Below, piece after piece: positions 1 through 8,746 of a stretch of DNA of 64,000 nt. The stretch covers positions 156,707-220,706 of the forward strand of contig NZ_BMTV01000009.1 of the NCBI RefSeq assembly GCF_014649855.1. Reading direction: 5' to 3'. Made by a program: the position numbers and the translations under genes. This DNA comes from Streptomyces roseolus (GTDB taxonomy: Bacteria; Actinomycetota; Actinomycetes; Streptomycetales; Streptomycetaceae). The notes below the pieces were generated by a model, which saw nothing but the letters and a program-made list of their open reading frames with translations, was not told where the DNA came from and searched no databases. Numbering within the stretch: the stretch's first letter is position 1; each line of letters opens with the position of its first letter.

Positions 1-1274
1 CGCGGATCGCGGCGGAGTCGGCCGAGCTGCGGGAGACCACGGAGCGGGACGCGGCACGGCTGCGGAGCGAGGCCGAGCAGGTCAAGACGGACGGCGAGGC
101 GCACGCCCAGGCGCTGCGGACGGCGGCCCTGGCCGACGCCGAGCAGATCCTGGACGAGGCCCGGCAGGCCGCCGACAAGCGCCGCCAGGACGCCGCCGAG
201 CAGGCCGACGCGCTGGTCGGCGAGGCGACGACGGAGGCGGGCCGGATCACGGAGGAGGCCGGCGAGCTGGCCGACTCGGTGACCGCCGACGCCCGGGCCG
301 AGGCCGAGCGGACGATCGCGGACGCGGCCGGCGAGGCCGAGCGGCTGCGGACCGAGGGCGCCGAGGCGCTGGAGGCGGCCCGTCAGGACGCCGAGCGGAT
401 CCGCACGGAGTCGGCGCGGGTCAAGGAGGACGCCGAGGCGGCCGCCGAGCAGATGCGCTCGGAGGCCCGCGCGGAGGCCGACCGGACCCTGGACGAGGCC
501 CGCGAGGCCGGCGCGAAGAAGCGCGCCGACGCGGCCGAGCAGGCCGACCAGCTCATCGCCAAGGCCCAGGAGGAGGCGCTGCGCGCCACCGCCGAGGCCG
601 AGGCCCAGGCCGACACCATGGTCGGCGCCGCCCGCAAGGAGGCCGACCGGATCGTCGCCGAGGCGACCGTGGAGGGCAACGCCCTGGTGGAGAAGGCGCG
701 GACCGACGCCGACGAACTCCTCGTCGGGGCTCGGAAGGACGCCACCGCCATAAGGGAGCGGGCCGAGGAGCTGCGGGGCCGGATCGAGGGGGAGATCGAG
801 GAGCTGCACGAGCGGGCCCGGCGCGAGTCCGCCGAGCAGATGAAGACGGCCGGCGAGCGGGTCGACAAGCTGGTGAAGGCCGCGGAGGAGCAGCGGGCCG
901 AGGCGGAGGAGAAGGCCAAGGAGCTGGTCTCGGAGGCGAGTTCGGAGGCGAGCAAGGTCCGCATCGCGGCCGTCCGGAAGGCGGACGCGCTGCTGAAGGA
1001 GGCCGAGCAGAAGAAGAGTTCGCTGATCGCGGAGGCCGAGCGGATCAAGGCGGAGGCGGAGGCCGAGGCGGACCGGCTGGTCCAGGAGGGCCGGCGCGAG
1101 CTGGAGGTCCTGACCCGGCGTCGTACCGACATCAATGCCGAGATCTCCCGTGTCCAGGACGTTCTCGAGGCGTTGGAGTCTTTCGAGACTCCGTCGGCGG
1201 GGACGAAGGACGGTCTCAAGGCGGGCGCTTCCTCGGGTTCCACTCGATCGGGTGGCAAGTCCCAGGACGGCTAG
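1..1274 (+). CDS. scy: Scy, polar-growth coiled-coil scaffold (5' end outside window)
   Basis: The frame is open from base 3, so this is the C-terminal 423 residues of a longer protein, and any internal GTG taken as a start would be wrong. The sequence is almost entirely Ala/Glu/Arg/Lys with repeating blocks such as AEAEADR and ARKEAD, which is a continuous coiled coil. It ends in a short Ser/Gly-rich tail. Immediately downstream is filP, the order known for scy-filP in Streptomyces. Scy is known to organise the tip-organising centre with DivIVA and FilP at hyphal tips. The assignment rests on composition and neighbour; the N-terminal part cannot be seen. Confidence 0.85.
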   Translation, partial: RIAAESAELRETTERDAARLRSEAEQVKTDGEAHAQALRTAALADAEQILDEARQAADKRRQDAAEQADALVGEATTEAGRITEEAGELADSVTADARAEAERTIADAAGEAERLRTEGAEALEAARQDAERIRTESARVKEDAEAAAEQMRSEARAEADRTLDEAREAGAKKRADAAEQADQLIAKAQEEALRATAEAEAQADTMVGAARKEADRIVAEATVEGNALVEKARTDADELLVGARKDATAIRERAEELRGRIEGEIEELHERARRESAEQMKTAGERVDKLVKAAEEQRAEAEEKAKELVSEASSEASKVRIAAVRKADALLKEAEQKKSSLIAEAERIKAEAEAEADRLVQEGRRELEVLTRRRTDINAEISRVQDVLEALESFETPSAGTKDGLKAGASSGSTRSGGKSQDG

Positions 1275-1342
1275 CCACTCAAAAGGCTGGACATTCTCCA
1301 GATCAAACGGGCATACGCTCGATGACACGCCGCTTCGGCCCC

Positions 1343-1348
1343 TAGGAT
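1343..1348 (+). promoter_or_regulatory. possible -10 box of filP
   Basis: TAGGAT lies about 40 bases before the filP start in the 114-base gap after scy. It fits the actinobacterial TAnnnT -10 form. No good -35 hexamer is seen 17-18 bases upstream, so this is tentative. Confidence 0.3.
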
Positions 1349-1388
1349 TCCCTCTAACACCTCACCGGTCTCATTCGACAGGAACCCC

Positions 1389-2324
1389 ATGAGCGACACA
1401 TCCTCCCCCTTCGGCTTCGAGCTCGTGCGGCGTGGTTACGACCGCGGTCAGGTGGACGACCGCATTACCAAGCTGGTCGCCGACCGTGACAGTGCTCTGG
1501 CCCGGATCACCTCCCTGGAGAAGCGCATCGAGGAGCTCCACCTCGAAACGCAGAACGCCCAGGCGCAGGTGAGCGACGCGGAGCCGTCGTACGCCGGTCT
1601 CGGCGCGCGTGTCGAGAAGATCCTCCGTCTCGCCGAGGAGGAGGCGAAGGACCTGCGCGAGGAGGCCCGTCGCGCCGCCGAGCAGCACCGCGAGCTGGCC
1701 GAGTCGGCCGCCCAGCAGGTGCGCAACGACGCGGAGTCCTTCGCCGCCGAGCGCAAGGCGAAGGCCGAGGACGAGGGCGTCCGGATCGTCGAGAAGGCGC
1801 AGGGCGAGGCGAACTCGCTGCGGGCCGAGGCCCAGAAGGACGCGCAGTCGAAGCGCGAGGAGGCGGACGCCCTCTTCGAGGAGACCCGCGCCAAGGCCGC
1901 CCAGGCCGCCGCGGACTTCGAGACCAACCTGGCGAAGCGCCGCGAGCAGTCCGAGCGCGACCTGGCCTCCCGTCAGGCCAAGGCCGAGAAGCGCCTGGCC
2001 GAGATCGAGCACCGTGCCGAGCAGCTCCGCCTGGAGGCCGAGAAGCTCCGCACGGACGCCGAGCGCCGGGCCCGTCAGACGGTGGAGACCGCGCAGCGCC
2101 AGGCCGAGGACATCGTGGCCGACGCGAACGCCAAGGCCGACCGGATCCGTTCGGAATCGGAGCGCGAGCTGGCGGCGCTGACCAACCGCCGCGACTCCAT
2201 CAACGCGCAGCTGACCAACGTCCGCGAGATGCTGGCGACGCTGACCGGTGCCGCGGTGGCCGCCGCCGGCTCCCCGCTGGACGAGGACCGCTCCGCGGGC
2301 GTCCCGGCCCAGCAGACCCGCTAG
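1389..2324 (+). CDS. filP: FilP, intermediate-filament-like coiled-coil protein
   Basis: This is a 311-residue protein with a short N-terminal globular segment containing RGYDRGQVDDRI, a motif shared by Scy, FilP and DivIVA-type proteins. A long Ala/Glu/Arg coiled coil runs from about residue 25 to 290. The length agrees with the known FilP of about 310 residues. FilP forms cytoskeletal filaments that give stiffness to hyphae and accumulate behind the tips with Scy and DivIVA. The ATG at 1389 is preceded by AGGA at a usable distance. A strong hairpin follows the gene. Confidence 0.92.
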   Translation: MSDTSSPFGFELVRRGYDRGQVDDRITKLVADRDSALARITSLEKRIEELHLETQNAQAQVSDAEPSYAGLGARVEKILRLAEEEAKDLREEARRAAEQHRELAESAAQQVRNDAESFAAERKAKAEDEGVRIVEKAQGEANSLRAEAQKDAQSKREEADALFEETRAKAAQAAADFETNLAKRREQSERDLASRQAKAEKRLAEIEHRAEQLRLEAEKLRTDAERRARQTVETAQRQAEDIVADANAKADRIRSESERELAALTNRRDSINAQLTNVREMLATLTGAAVAAAGSPLDEDRSAGVPAQQTR

Positions 2325-2393
2325 GACCGGCCCCCTCGGCACGGCCCCGCACGACCCGGCACGGCCCGCGGGCCCGTCCGGAAGACCCCGTGG

Positions 2394-2425
2394 AAACCCC
2401 CCGTCACTCCGGTGGCGGGGGGTTT
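2394..2425 (+). terminator. terminator after filP
   Basis: A near-perfect hairpin pairs AAACCCCCCG (2394-2403) with CGGGGGGTTT (2416-2425). The stem can be extended inward by a few pairs to leave a TCCG loop, and it ends in T residues. It lies 70 bases after the filP stop and just before the promoter-like element of the ABC transporter gene. Confidence 0.8.
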
Positions 2426-2435
2426 CGCGCGCCCT

Positions 2436-2441
2436 TAGCTT
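2436..2441 (+). promoter_or_regulatory. -10-like element for a leaderless ABC transporter gene
   Basis: TAGCTT lies 7 bases before the ATG at 2449, and no Shine-Dalgarno sequence is present. This spacing puts the transcription start at or next to the ATG, as in actinobacterial leaderless genes. Confidence 0.4.
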
Positions 2442-2448
2442 GGTACGC

Positions 2449-3462
2449 ATGATCGAGCTTGAGGGGCTGACGAAGCGGTACGGGACGAAGACGGCGGTCG
2501 ATCATCTCTCCTTCCAGGTCCGGCCGGGCATGATCACCGGCTTCCTGGGGCCCAACGGGGCGGGGAAGTCGACGACGATGCGGATGATGCTCGATCTGGA
2601 CAACCCGACGAGCGGGACGGTGCGGATCGACGGCCGGCACTACCGGGAGCTGGACGAGCCGCTGAAGTACATCGGGGCGCTGCTCGACGCCAAGGCCATG
2701 CACGGCGGCCGCTCGGCCTACAACAACCTGCTGTGCCTGGCGCAGTCGAACCGGATCCCGGAGCGGCGGGTGGGCGAGGTCCTCGACCTGGTGGGTCTGA
2801 CGGCGGTGGCGCGGAAGAGGTCGAAGGGCTTCTCGCTCGGCATGGGCCAACGGCTCGGGATCGCTTCGGCGCTGCTCGGCGATCCCGAGATCCTGATGTT
2901 CGACGAACCCGTCAATGGTCTGGACCCCGAGGGAATTCACTGGATCCGCAATCTGATGAAGTCCCTGGCGGCCGAAGGAAGAACGATCTTCGTCTCCAGT
3001 CATCTGATGAGCGAAATGGCGCTGACGGCGGATCATCTGATCGTGATCGGACAGGGAAAGCTGCTGGCCGACACGTCGATGGCGGATTTCATCCTGCAGA
3101 ATTCGCGGAGTTTCGTGCGGCTGCGCTCTCCGCAGCAGGAACGGCTGCGGGACGTGCTCCACGGCGCGGGTTTCACGGTGGTGGAGGCCGGAAACGGCAC
3201 CCTGGAGATCGACGGGGCGTCGACGGAGAAGCTGGGCGAGCTGGCGGCCGCGCACCAGCTGACGCTGCACGAGCTGAGCCCCCAGCGCGCCTCCCTGGAG
3301 GAGGCGTTCATGCAGATGACGGCGGGCGCGGTGGAGTACCACGCGCACGGCACCGACGTACACGGCGGCGAGCCGGCCGCGTCCGGCCCCGCGTGGGGCG
3401 CGAACTCCGGCTGGGACCCCGCACCGGGCCCGGAGGCCGGCCAGAGCGGTGAGGGGGTCTGA
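2449..3462 (+). CDS. ABC transporter ATP-binding protein (DrrA/BcrA/CcmA-like)
   Basis: This 337-residue ATPase has Walker A GPNGAGKS at residues 34-41, the signature region SLGMGQRLGI and Walker B ILMFDEPVNGLDPEG. It is followed by the usual 100-residue C-terminal extension and a Gly/Pro-rich tail. It presumably powers the permease encoded two bases further on. The start at ATG 2449 begins the conserved MIELEGLTKRYG; an upstream extension would read through the filP terminator. The substrate is unknown. The gene is a close relative of the ATPase at 4436, suggesting tandem duplication. Confidence 0.88.
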   Translation: MIELEGLTKRYGTKTAVDHLSFQVRPGMITGFLGPNGAGKSTTMRMMLDLDNPTSGTVRIDGRHYRELDEPLKYIGALLDAKAMHGGRSAYNNLLCLAQSNRIPERRVGEVLDLVGLTAVARKRSKGFSLGMGQRLGIASALLGDPEILMFDEPVNGLDPEGIHWIRNLMKSLAAEGRTIFVSSHLMSEMALTADHLIVIGQGKLLADTSMADFILQNSRSFVRLRSPQQERLRDVLHGAGFTVVEAGNGTLEIDGASTEKLGELAAAHQLTLHELSPQRASLEEAFMQMTAGAVEYHAHGTDVHGGEPAASGPAWGANSGWDPAPGPEAGQSGEGV

Positions 3463-3464
3463 GG

Positions 3465-4244
3465 ATGGCGGCGGTACCTGCGGTCCTCCAGTCCGAATGG
3501 ACCAAGATCCGGACGGTCTCGTCGACGATCTGGACGCTGGCGTCCGCGCTGATCGTCACGGTGGCGATGAGCGCGGCGCTCTCCGCGGTCCTCAACTCCA
3601 CCTTCGACGAGCTCTCCGAGCTGGAGCGGGCGACCTTCGACCCGACCTTCGTCAGTTTCTCCGGGATGGTCCTCGGCCAGCTGGCGATGGTGGTCTTCGG
3701 GGTGCTGGTGGTGGGGACCGAGTACTCCTCGGGCATGATCCGCACCTCGCTGGCGGCCGTCCCCCAGCGGGCCACCTTCCTCTTCTCCAAGATCGTGGTG
3801 GCCGGGGTGCTGGCCCTGGCGGTCGGCCTGGTGACGAGCTTCCTGTCGTTCTTCCTCGGGCAGGCGCTGCTCGGCGAGCACCGGACGACGATCGGCGCGG
3901 ACAACGTGCTGCGGGCGGTGGTCGGCGGCGGGCTCTACATGGGGCTGATCGCGGTCTTCTCGATGGGCGTGGCGGCGATGCTCCGCTCCTCGATGCTGTC
4001 GCTCGGCATCCTGGTGCCGTTCTTCTTCCTGATCTCCCAGATCCTGTCGGCGGTGCCGAAGGCGAAGGAGGTCGCGAAGTACTTCCCCGACCAGGCGGGC
4101 TCCAAGATCATGCAGGTGGTGCCGGACGCCCTGGGCTCGGAGAAGGCGCCGTACGGGCCGTGGGGCGGGCTCGGGATCATGCTGGTCTGGGTGGCGGCCT
4201 CGCTGCTCGGCGGTTACCTGGTGCTGAAGCGGCGGGACGCCTGA
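3465..4244 (+). CDS. ABC transporter permease (ABC-2 type)
   Basis: This 259-residue integral membrane protein has about six hydrophobic segments and the N-terminal motif QSEWTKIRTVSSTIW typical of ABC-2 permeases paired with DrrA/BcrA-like ATPases. The ATG lies two bases after the stop of the ATPase gene, with GAGG inside that stop region, so the two are translationally coupled. The substrate cannot be read from the sequence. Confidence 0.87.
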   Translation: MAAVPAVLQSEWTKIRTVSSTIWTLASALIVTVAMSAALSAVLNSTFDELSELERATFDPTFVSFSGMVLGQLAMVVFGVLVVGTEYSSGMIRTSLAAVPQRATFLFSKIVVAGVLALAVGLVTSFLSFFLGQALLGEHRTTIGADNVLRAVVGGGLYMGLIAVFSMGVAAMLRSSMLSLGILVPFFFLISQILSAVPKAKEVAKYFPDQAGSKIMQVVPDALGSEKAPYGPWGGLGIMLVWVAASLLGGYLVLKRRDA

Positions 4245-4435
4245 CGGCGGACGCGCGCCCCCGGGGCGCCCCTCGGGACGTCCCGGATTTCTCCCGGAGG
4301 TTTCGCTTCGGTCTCGTATCACGAGCGCGGGAACCGTCAACGGCTGGATAAGCTCCTGACTCGTACGGGGGCGTCACGGCCGCGCGCCGGCCTGCCCCCG
4401 ATCGCACACCACCGAGCCGTCGATGGGGCTGGAGA

Positions 4436-5593
4436 ATGATCGAGGCAGTCGGCCTGACCAAGCGCTACGGCGCGAAGACGGCCGTGTACAACCTTTCCTT
4501 CCAGGTGAGGCCGGGCGTCGTCACCGGCTTCCTGGGTCCGAACGGCTCCGGCAAGTCGACCACCATGCGCATGATCCTCGGCCTGGACACCCCCACGTCC
4601 GGGCACGTGACGATCGGCGGCCACCCCTTCCGGCGGCTGCCGAACGCGCCCCGCCAGGTCGGCGCCCTGCTCGACGCCAAGGCCGTGCACGGCGGCCGCA
4701 GCGCCCGCAACCACCTCCTGTCCCTGGCCCAGCTGGCCGGCATCCCGGCCCGCCGGGTGGACGAGGTGCTCGGCGTGGTGGGTCTCCAGGACGTGGCGAA
4801 GCGGCGCTCCAAGGGCTTCTCGCTCGGTATGGGGCAGCGGCTCGGCATCGCGGCGGCGCTGCTCGGCGATCCGCAGGTGCTGCTCTTCGACGAGCCGGTC
4901 AACGGCCTCGACCCGGAGGGCATCCTCTGGGTGCGGAACCTGATGAAGAAGCTGGCCTCCGAGGGCCGCACGGTCTTCGTCTCCAGCCACCTGATGAGCG
5001 AGATGGCGCTCACGGCGGACCATCTCATCGTGATCGGCCGGGGGCAGCTGCTCTCCGACATGCCGGTGAAGCAGTTCATCTCGGCGAACTCGGCGGACTT
5101 CGCCCGGGTCCGCACCCCGGAGGGCGAGCCCGCGCTGCGGGACAAGCTGTCGGGCGTGCTCGTCGAGGCCGGCGGCCGGGTGCTGTCCGAGCCGGACGGG
5201 GCGCTGCGGGTCACCGGCCTGCCGCTGCCGAGGATCAGCGACCTGGCGCACGGGGCGGACGTACGGCTCTGGGAGCTGTCCCCGCACCAGGCCTCGCTGG
5301 AGGAGGCGTACATGCGCCTCACGCAGGGCGCGGTGGACTACCGCTCGACCGACGACAAGCTGGCCCACCTCCAGGCCCCGCCGCAGCCGGGGCAGCCGGG
5401 GTACGGGATGCCGCCGGGCCCGTCGGCCCCGGCGGACGCGCCGCAGCAGGGCTGGTACGCCCCGCCGCCGCCCGGACAGAACCCGTACGCCGCCCCGCAG
5501 CCCCCGGCGGCCCCCGCGGCCCCGGCACCGGCCGCGGCGCCGCGGCCGAGCCTCCAGAAGAAGCCGAGCGACACCACCGAGGACGCCCGATGA
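4436..5593 (+). CDS. ABC transporter ATP-binding protein, second copy, with Pro/Ala-rich tail
   Basis: This 385-residue ATPase is closely similar to the one at 2449. It has Walker A GPNGSGKS, SLGMGQRLGIA and Walker B LLFDEPVNGLDPEG. It differs in a C-terminal tail of about 70 residues (from about residue 315) made of Pro, Ala, Gln and Tyr-containing blocks such as PPPPGQNPYAAPQPP, probably disordered. GGAG precedes the ATG at 4436 by a few bases, so this copy has a Shine-Dalgarno sequence unlike the first. It overlaps the following permease by four bases. Confidence 0.88.
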   Translation: MIEAVGLTKRYGAKTAVYNLSFQVRPGVVTGFLGPNGSGKSTTMRMILGLDTPTSGHVTIGGHPFRRLPNAPRQVGALLDAKAVHGGRSARNHLLSLAQLAGIPARRVDEVLGVVGLQDVAKRRSKGFSLGMGQRLGIAAALLGDPQVLLFDEPVNGLDPEGILWVRNLMKKLASEGRTVFVSSHLMSEMALTADHLIVIGRGQLLSDMPVKQFISANSADFARVRTPEGEPALRDKLSGVLVEAGGRVLSEPDGALRVTGLPLPRISDLAHGADVRLWELSPHQASLEEAYMRLTQGAVDYRSTDDKLAHLQAPPQPGQPGYGMPPGPSAPADAPQQGWYAPPPPGQNPYAAPQPPAAPAAPAPAAAPRPSLQKKPSDTTEDAR

Positions 5594-6426
5594 CCGCCCC
5601 CACGCCGACCCCGACGCCCGCCCCGCCGTACGGCTACGTCTCCCCCATCCCGGTCCGCCGGGCGCACCTCGGGGACGCGCTCGCCTCGGAGTGGACGAAG
5701 ATCCGCTCGGTGCGGTCGACGGTGTGGACGCTGGGCACGATGGTCCTGCTGATGCTGGTGATCGGCCTGGGCGTGGGCGCGGTCGCCGCCTCCGAGGGCG
5801 GGGGCATGAGCGAGGACTCCGCGCTGCCGCTGGGCTTCTTCGGGATGCTGCCGGCTTCGATCTGCGTGATCACGCTGGGCGTGCTGACGATCTCCTCCGA
5901 GTACGGCACAGGCATGATCCGGACGACGCTGACGGCGTGCCCGAGCCGGTCCCGGGTGCTCACGGCGAAGGCGATCGTCTTCTTCCTGCTGGTCTTCACG
6001 GTGACCCTGGTGGTGGCCTTCGGGGTGGCGACGGCGCAGGTGGCGATGGTGGACGCGGCGGAGCCGACGGGCGCCGAGTGGGCGCGGGCCACGGTCGGCG
6101 CGGCCGGCTTCATGGCGCTGCTCGGCCTGCTGTCGATGGCGGTCGGGGCCCTGGTGCGGCACTCGGCCGGCGCGATCACGGTGATGATCGGCGTGCTGCT
6201 GCTGCCGCTGGTGGCGGCGCTCTTCATGTTCTCGCCCGCCCTGAAGGGGCTCCAGGAGGCGCTCTTCACCTACTCGGTGCCCTCGCAGCTGATCTCGCTG
6301 TACAGCGCGCGGCCGCCGTTCGGTGACAGCGGCCCGGCGGGCTGGGAGACGCTGCTGATCCTGGCCGGGGCCACCGCCGTGGGGCTGGGCGGCGCGTTCG
6401 CGCTGCTGAACAAGCGGGACGTCTGA
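5590..6426 (+). CDS. ABC transporter permease (ABC-2 type), second copy
   Basis: This 278-residue protein has a short Thr/Pro-rich cytoplasmic N-terminus, then ASEWTKIRSVRSTVW, the same motif as the permease at 3465. About six membrane segments follow and it ends FALLNKRDV, like the KRRDA end of the first copy. Its ATG overlaps the TGA of the ATPase gene as ATGA, so the pair is co-translated. It probably works with the ATPase at 4436. Confidence 0.87.
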   Translation: MTAPTPTPTPAPPYGYVSPIPVRRAHLGDALASEWTKIRSVRSTVWTLGTMVLLMLVIGLGVGAVAASEGGGMSEDSALPLGFFGMLPASICVITLGVLTISSEYGTGMIRTTLTACPSRSRVLTAKAIVFFLLVFTVTLVVAFGVATAQVAMVDAAEPTGAEWARATVGAAGFMALLGLLSMAVGALVRHSAGAITVMIGVLLLPLVAALFMFSPALKGLQEALFTYSVPSQLISLYSARPPFGDSGPAGWETLLILAGATAVGLGGAFALLNKRDV

Positions 6427-6441
6427 GCGGGCGGTCCGTCC

Positions 6442-6765
6442 TCAGTACTTCGGCGCGTTGCGGGACCGCTGCACCCGGGTGGTGCGGCGGTCCTTCGCGC
6501 TCCAGCAGGCCTTGTGCCAGTGGCGGCGGTCGTCGACGCCGCCGTACTCGGGCCAGGCGACGACGTGCGGGGCGCCGCCCGGGATCTCCTGGTCGCAGCC
6601 GGGGCAGCGGTAGCGCTTGCCCGGGGAGCTGGCGCCGGCGACCAGGCGGACGTACCACTCCTCGCCCTGCCAGGTCTCGGTGCGCTGCGAGCCGCCGTAC
6701 CGGTCGTCGCGGTCGTCCTGCGCCGCTCCGGCGCCTCGGCGGGAGCGGTTGTGACGCGGGGACAC
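6442..6765 (-). CDS. small zinc-ribbon-like protein of unknown function
   Basis: This is a basic, about 107-residue protein. Its central part has CPGCDQEIPGGAPHVVAWP followed by HWHKACW, a CxxC...H...HxxxC pattern that could bind one zinc ion. Streptomyces genomes carry this small gene commonly, often labelled ATP/GTP-binding, but no P-loop is visible. The GTG at 6765 is chosen because GAGG lies about seven bases upstream; a GTG at 6777 is the alternative. It converges with the second ABC transporter pair. Confidence 0.65.
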   Translation of the reverse strand: MSPRHNRSRRGAGAAQDDRDDRYGGSQRTETWQGEEWYVRLVAGASSPGKRYRCPGCDQEIPGGAPHVVAWPEYGGVDDRRHWHKACWSAKDRRTTRVQRSRNAPKY

Positions 6766-6962
6766 AGCACACCTCACTGGGTCGGGAACACGGACCGTTC
6801 CCTCCAGCCTACGGGCCGCGACGCGGTGCCCGGGTGCCCGGTCCCGGCCTCCGGGCCGAAAATCGCAAGAACTTCATGCGAGGCCGTTGCCTTTGGCACG
6901 TGTCAGACGTTGTTGCCGGTACGGGGTCCAGTGACGCGTCGGCCGTGAGGAGGCAGAAGACG

Positions 6963-7997
6963 ATGCGGGTGGGAACGTTCGTTCTGGCGGCTCAGTTTCC
7001 GGGTCAGGGCCAGGGAGAGGCGCTGCACCGGGCGGTGCGGACCGCCGAGGTGGCCGAGGAGGCGGGCCTGGACGCGGTCTGGCTGGCCGAGCACCACTTC
7101 GTGCCGTACGGCGTCTGCCCCTCGGCGGTGACGCTGGCGGCGCTGCTCCTGGGCCGCACCCGGCGGCTGCGGGTGGGGACGGCGGTGAGCGTGCTGCCGA
7201 GCGTCCACCCGGTCGCCCTCGGCGAGCAGGCGGCGCTGCTGCACATCGCCTCCGGCGGCAGGTTCACCCTCGGGGTCGGGCGCGGCGGGCCGTGGGTGGA
7301 CCTGGAGGTGTTCGGGGCGGGCCTGGAGGCGTACGAGCGCGGCTTCCCCGAAGCCCTCGACCTGCTCCTGCGCTGGCTGACCGAGCCCCGGGTGGGCGCC
7401 TCGGGCGAGCGGTTCTCCTTCCGCGAGGTGGCGGTGGTGCCCCGGGCCGACGAGCTGATCGGCGGCGAGGCCGCGCCGGAGGTGATCGTGGCCTGCACCT
7501 CGCCGAAGAGCGTGCGGCTGGCCGCCGAGCGCGGGCTGCCGATGCTCCTCGGCATGCACTGCGGCGACGAGGAGAAGGCGGAGGCGACCGCGGCCTGGGC
7601 GCGCTGGGCGCGGGAGGCGGGGCGGGACCCCGACGAGGTCGCGCGGATCGGAGCCGGCCACGTCTCCGCGGGCGTGGCGCAGCTCGCGGACCGGACCGGG
7701 GACGCGGTGGAGACCCTGGTGAAGGCGATGCCGGGCTGGCTGAAGCAGGGTCTGGACGCGCATGTGACGGTGGACGGCCGGCACCGGGCGATGCGGGACC
7801 CGGTGGCGTACACCGAGCTGCTCTGCTCGCTGCATCCGGTCGGCACCCCGTCGCTCGCGGCGGACCGGCTCGCGGCGACCGCCGAGCGCACCGGCATCAC
7901 CCGCTTCGCGCTGCTCGCCGAGGGTTCGGGCGACCTCGCGGCGACCGAGGAGAACCTGCGGCGCCTCGGTGCCGAGGTCCTCCCCCGGCTGGCCTGA
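6963..7997 (+). CDS. LLM-class (luciferase-like) flavin/F420-dependent oxidoreductase
   Basis: This is a 344-residue TIM-barrel oxidoreductase. Diagnostic features are the N-terminal MRVGTFVLAAQFPGQ, the active-site region DAVWLAEHHF at about residues 35-44, RRLRVGTAVSVLPSVHPV, and GRFTLGVGRGGP. Such proteins use FMN or F420 to reduce or monooxygenate small molecules; the substrate here is not known. ATG 6963 is preceded by GAGGAGG at about nine bases. It stands alone between two genes on the opposite strand. Confidence 0.82.
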   Translation: MRVGTFVLAAQFPGQGQGEALHRAVRTAEVAEEAGLDAVWLAEHHFVPYGVCPSAVTLAALLLGRTRRLRVGTAVSVLPSVHPVALGEQAALLHIASGGRFTLGVGRGGPWVDLEVFGAGLEAYERGFPEALDLLLRWLTEPRVGASGERFSFREVAVVPRADELIGGEAAPEVIVACTSPKSVRLAAERGLPMLLGMHCGDEEKAEATAAWARWAREAGRDPDEVARIGAGHVSAGVAQLADRTGDAVETLVKAMPGWLKQGLDAHVTVDGRHRAMRDPVAYTELLCSLHPVGTPSLAADRLAATAERTGITRFALLAEGSGDLAATEENLRRLGAEVLPRLA

Positions 7998-8035
7998 GCG
8001 CCGGAACCCGCCGCCGCCCCGGCGTCCCCGCGAGA

Positions 8036-8057
8036 CGGTGCGTGTCGGCACGCACCG
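8036..8057. terminator. hairpin between convergent genes
   Basis: CGGTGCGTG (8036-8044) pairs perfectly with CACGCACCG (8049-8057) around a TCGG tetraloop. It sits between two convergent genes and could end transcription from either side. There is no T tract. Confidence 0.5.
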
Positions 8058-8126
8058 ATCGCGGATCGCGCGACGCGGAGCGGCGGCGTTCGAGTCCCGG
8101 CGGTTCCCGGTGACGACGGTCGGGCC

Positions 8127-8519
8127 TCAGCAGTCGCGGAGCTCGGGCGACTGGTTGAGCAGCTGGGCCCGTACGGAGGTGAAGCGGGCGAGCCGCTCGT
8201 CCACCGCCGGGTCCTGCGGGAAGACCGCCACCCGGTGGCAGTTCTGGAAGGCCAGACGCACTCCGAAGTGCCGCTGGAGCGCGCCGCGGATCGCGTCGCT
8301 CGCCAGCGCGCGCAGCAGCTGACCACGTGCCTGCTCGTTCGGCGGCGGCGTCTGGTTGTCGGCGAACTCTCCGCCTTCCACCTCCAGCTGGGCCACCAGA
8401 GAACTGATCATCTCCCACGCGAAGGGCAGGGAGGTCCGGACGCAGTCGACGAAGGCGGCTTCGTCGACCTCGCCTCGCTCGGCCTGTTCCAACAGTGCCG
8501 GTGAGACGTCGAGCGACAT
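8127..8519 (-). CDS. conserved actinobacterial hypothetical protein
   Basis: This 130-residue acidic protein begins MSLDVSPALLEQAERGEVDE and contains SLPFAWEMISSLVAQLE. It has one or two Cys residues near the C-terminus and no signal peptide or membrane segment. ATG 8519 has an excellent GAGAGGAG four to five bases upstream, which rules out the longer frame. It lies convergent to the oxidoreductase and divergent from nucS. Its function is not known. Confidence 0.7.
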   Translation of the reverse strand: MSLDVSPALLEQAERGEVDEAAFVDCVRTSLPFAWEMISSLVAQLEVEGGEFADNQTPPPNEQARGQLLRALASDAIRGALQRHFGVRLAFQNCHRVAVFPQDPAVDERLARFTSVRAQLLNQSPELRDC

Positions 8520-8732
8520 GGGTTCTCCTCTCGCGACCCCGCGGACGGGGTCTGTGCGGGCAGGGCCGAAGGCCGACGTACGCCACGCAGCGTGCACGGA
8601 CGACGACCTCCAGCGTCCACGGTAAGCGCGTGGTGCTGCCCGCACCAGGAGAATGGGCACACAACAGGCCGATAACCGACGGGTGTTCGGCTCATGCCGA
8701 TGCCCGAATCGCGTAGAAGGGCGCTCCTCTTG

Positions 8733-8738
8733 TAGCGT
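8733..8738 (+). promoter_or_regulatory. -10-like element for leaderless nucS
   Basis: TAGCGT lies eight bases before ATG 8747, with no Shine-Dalgarno sequence between them. This suggests the nucS mRNA starts at or close to the start codon. Confidence 0.4.
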
Positions 8739-8746
8739 TGCCGACC

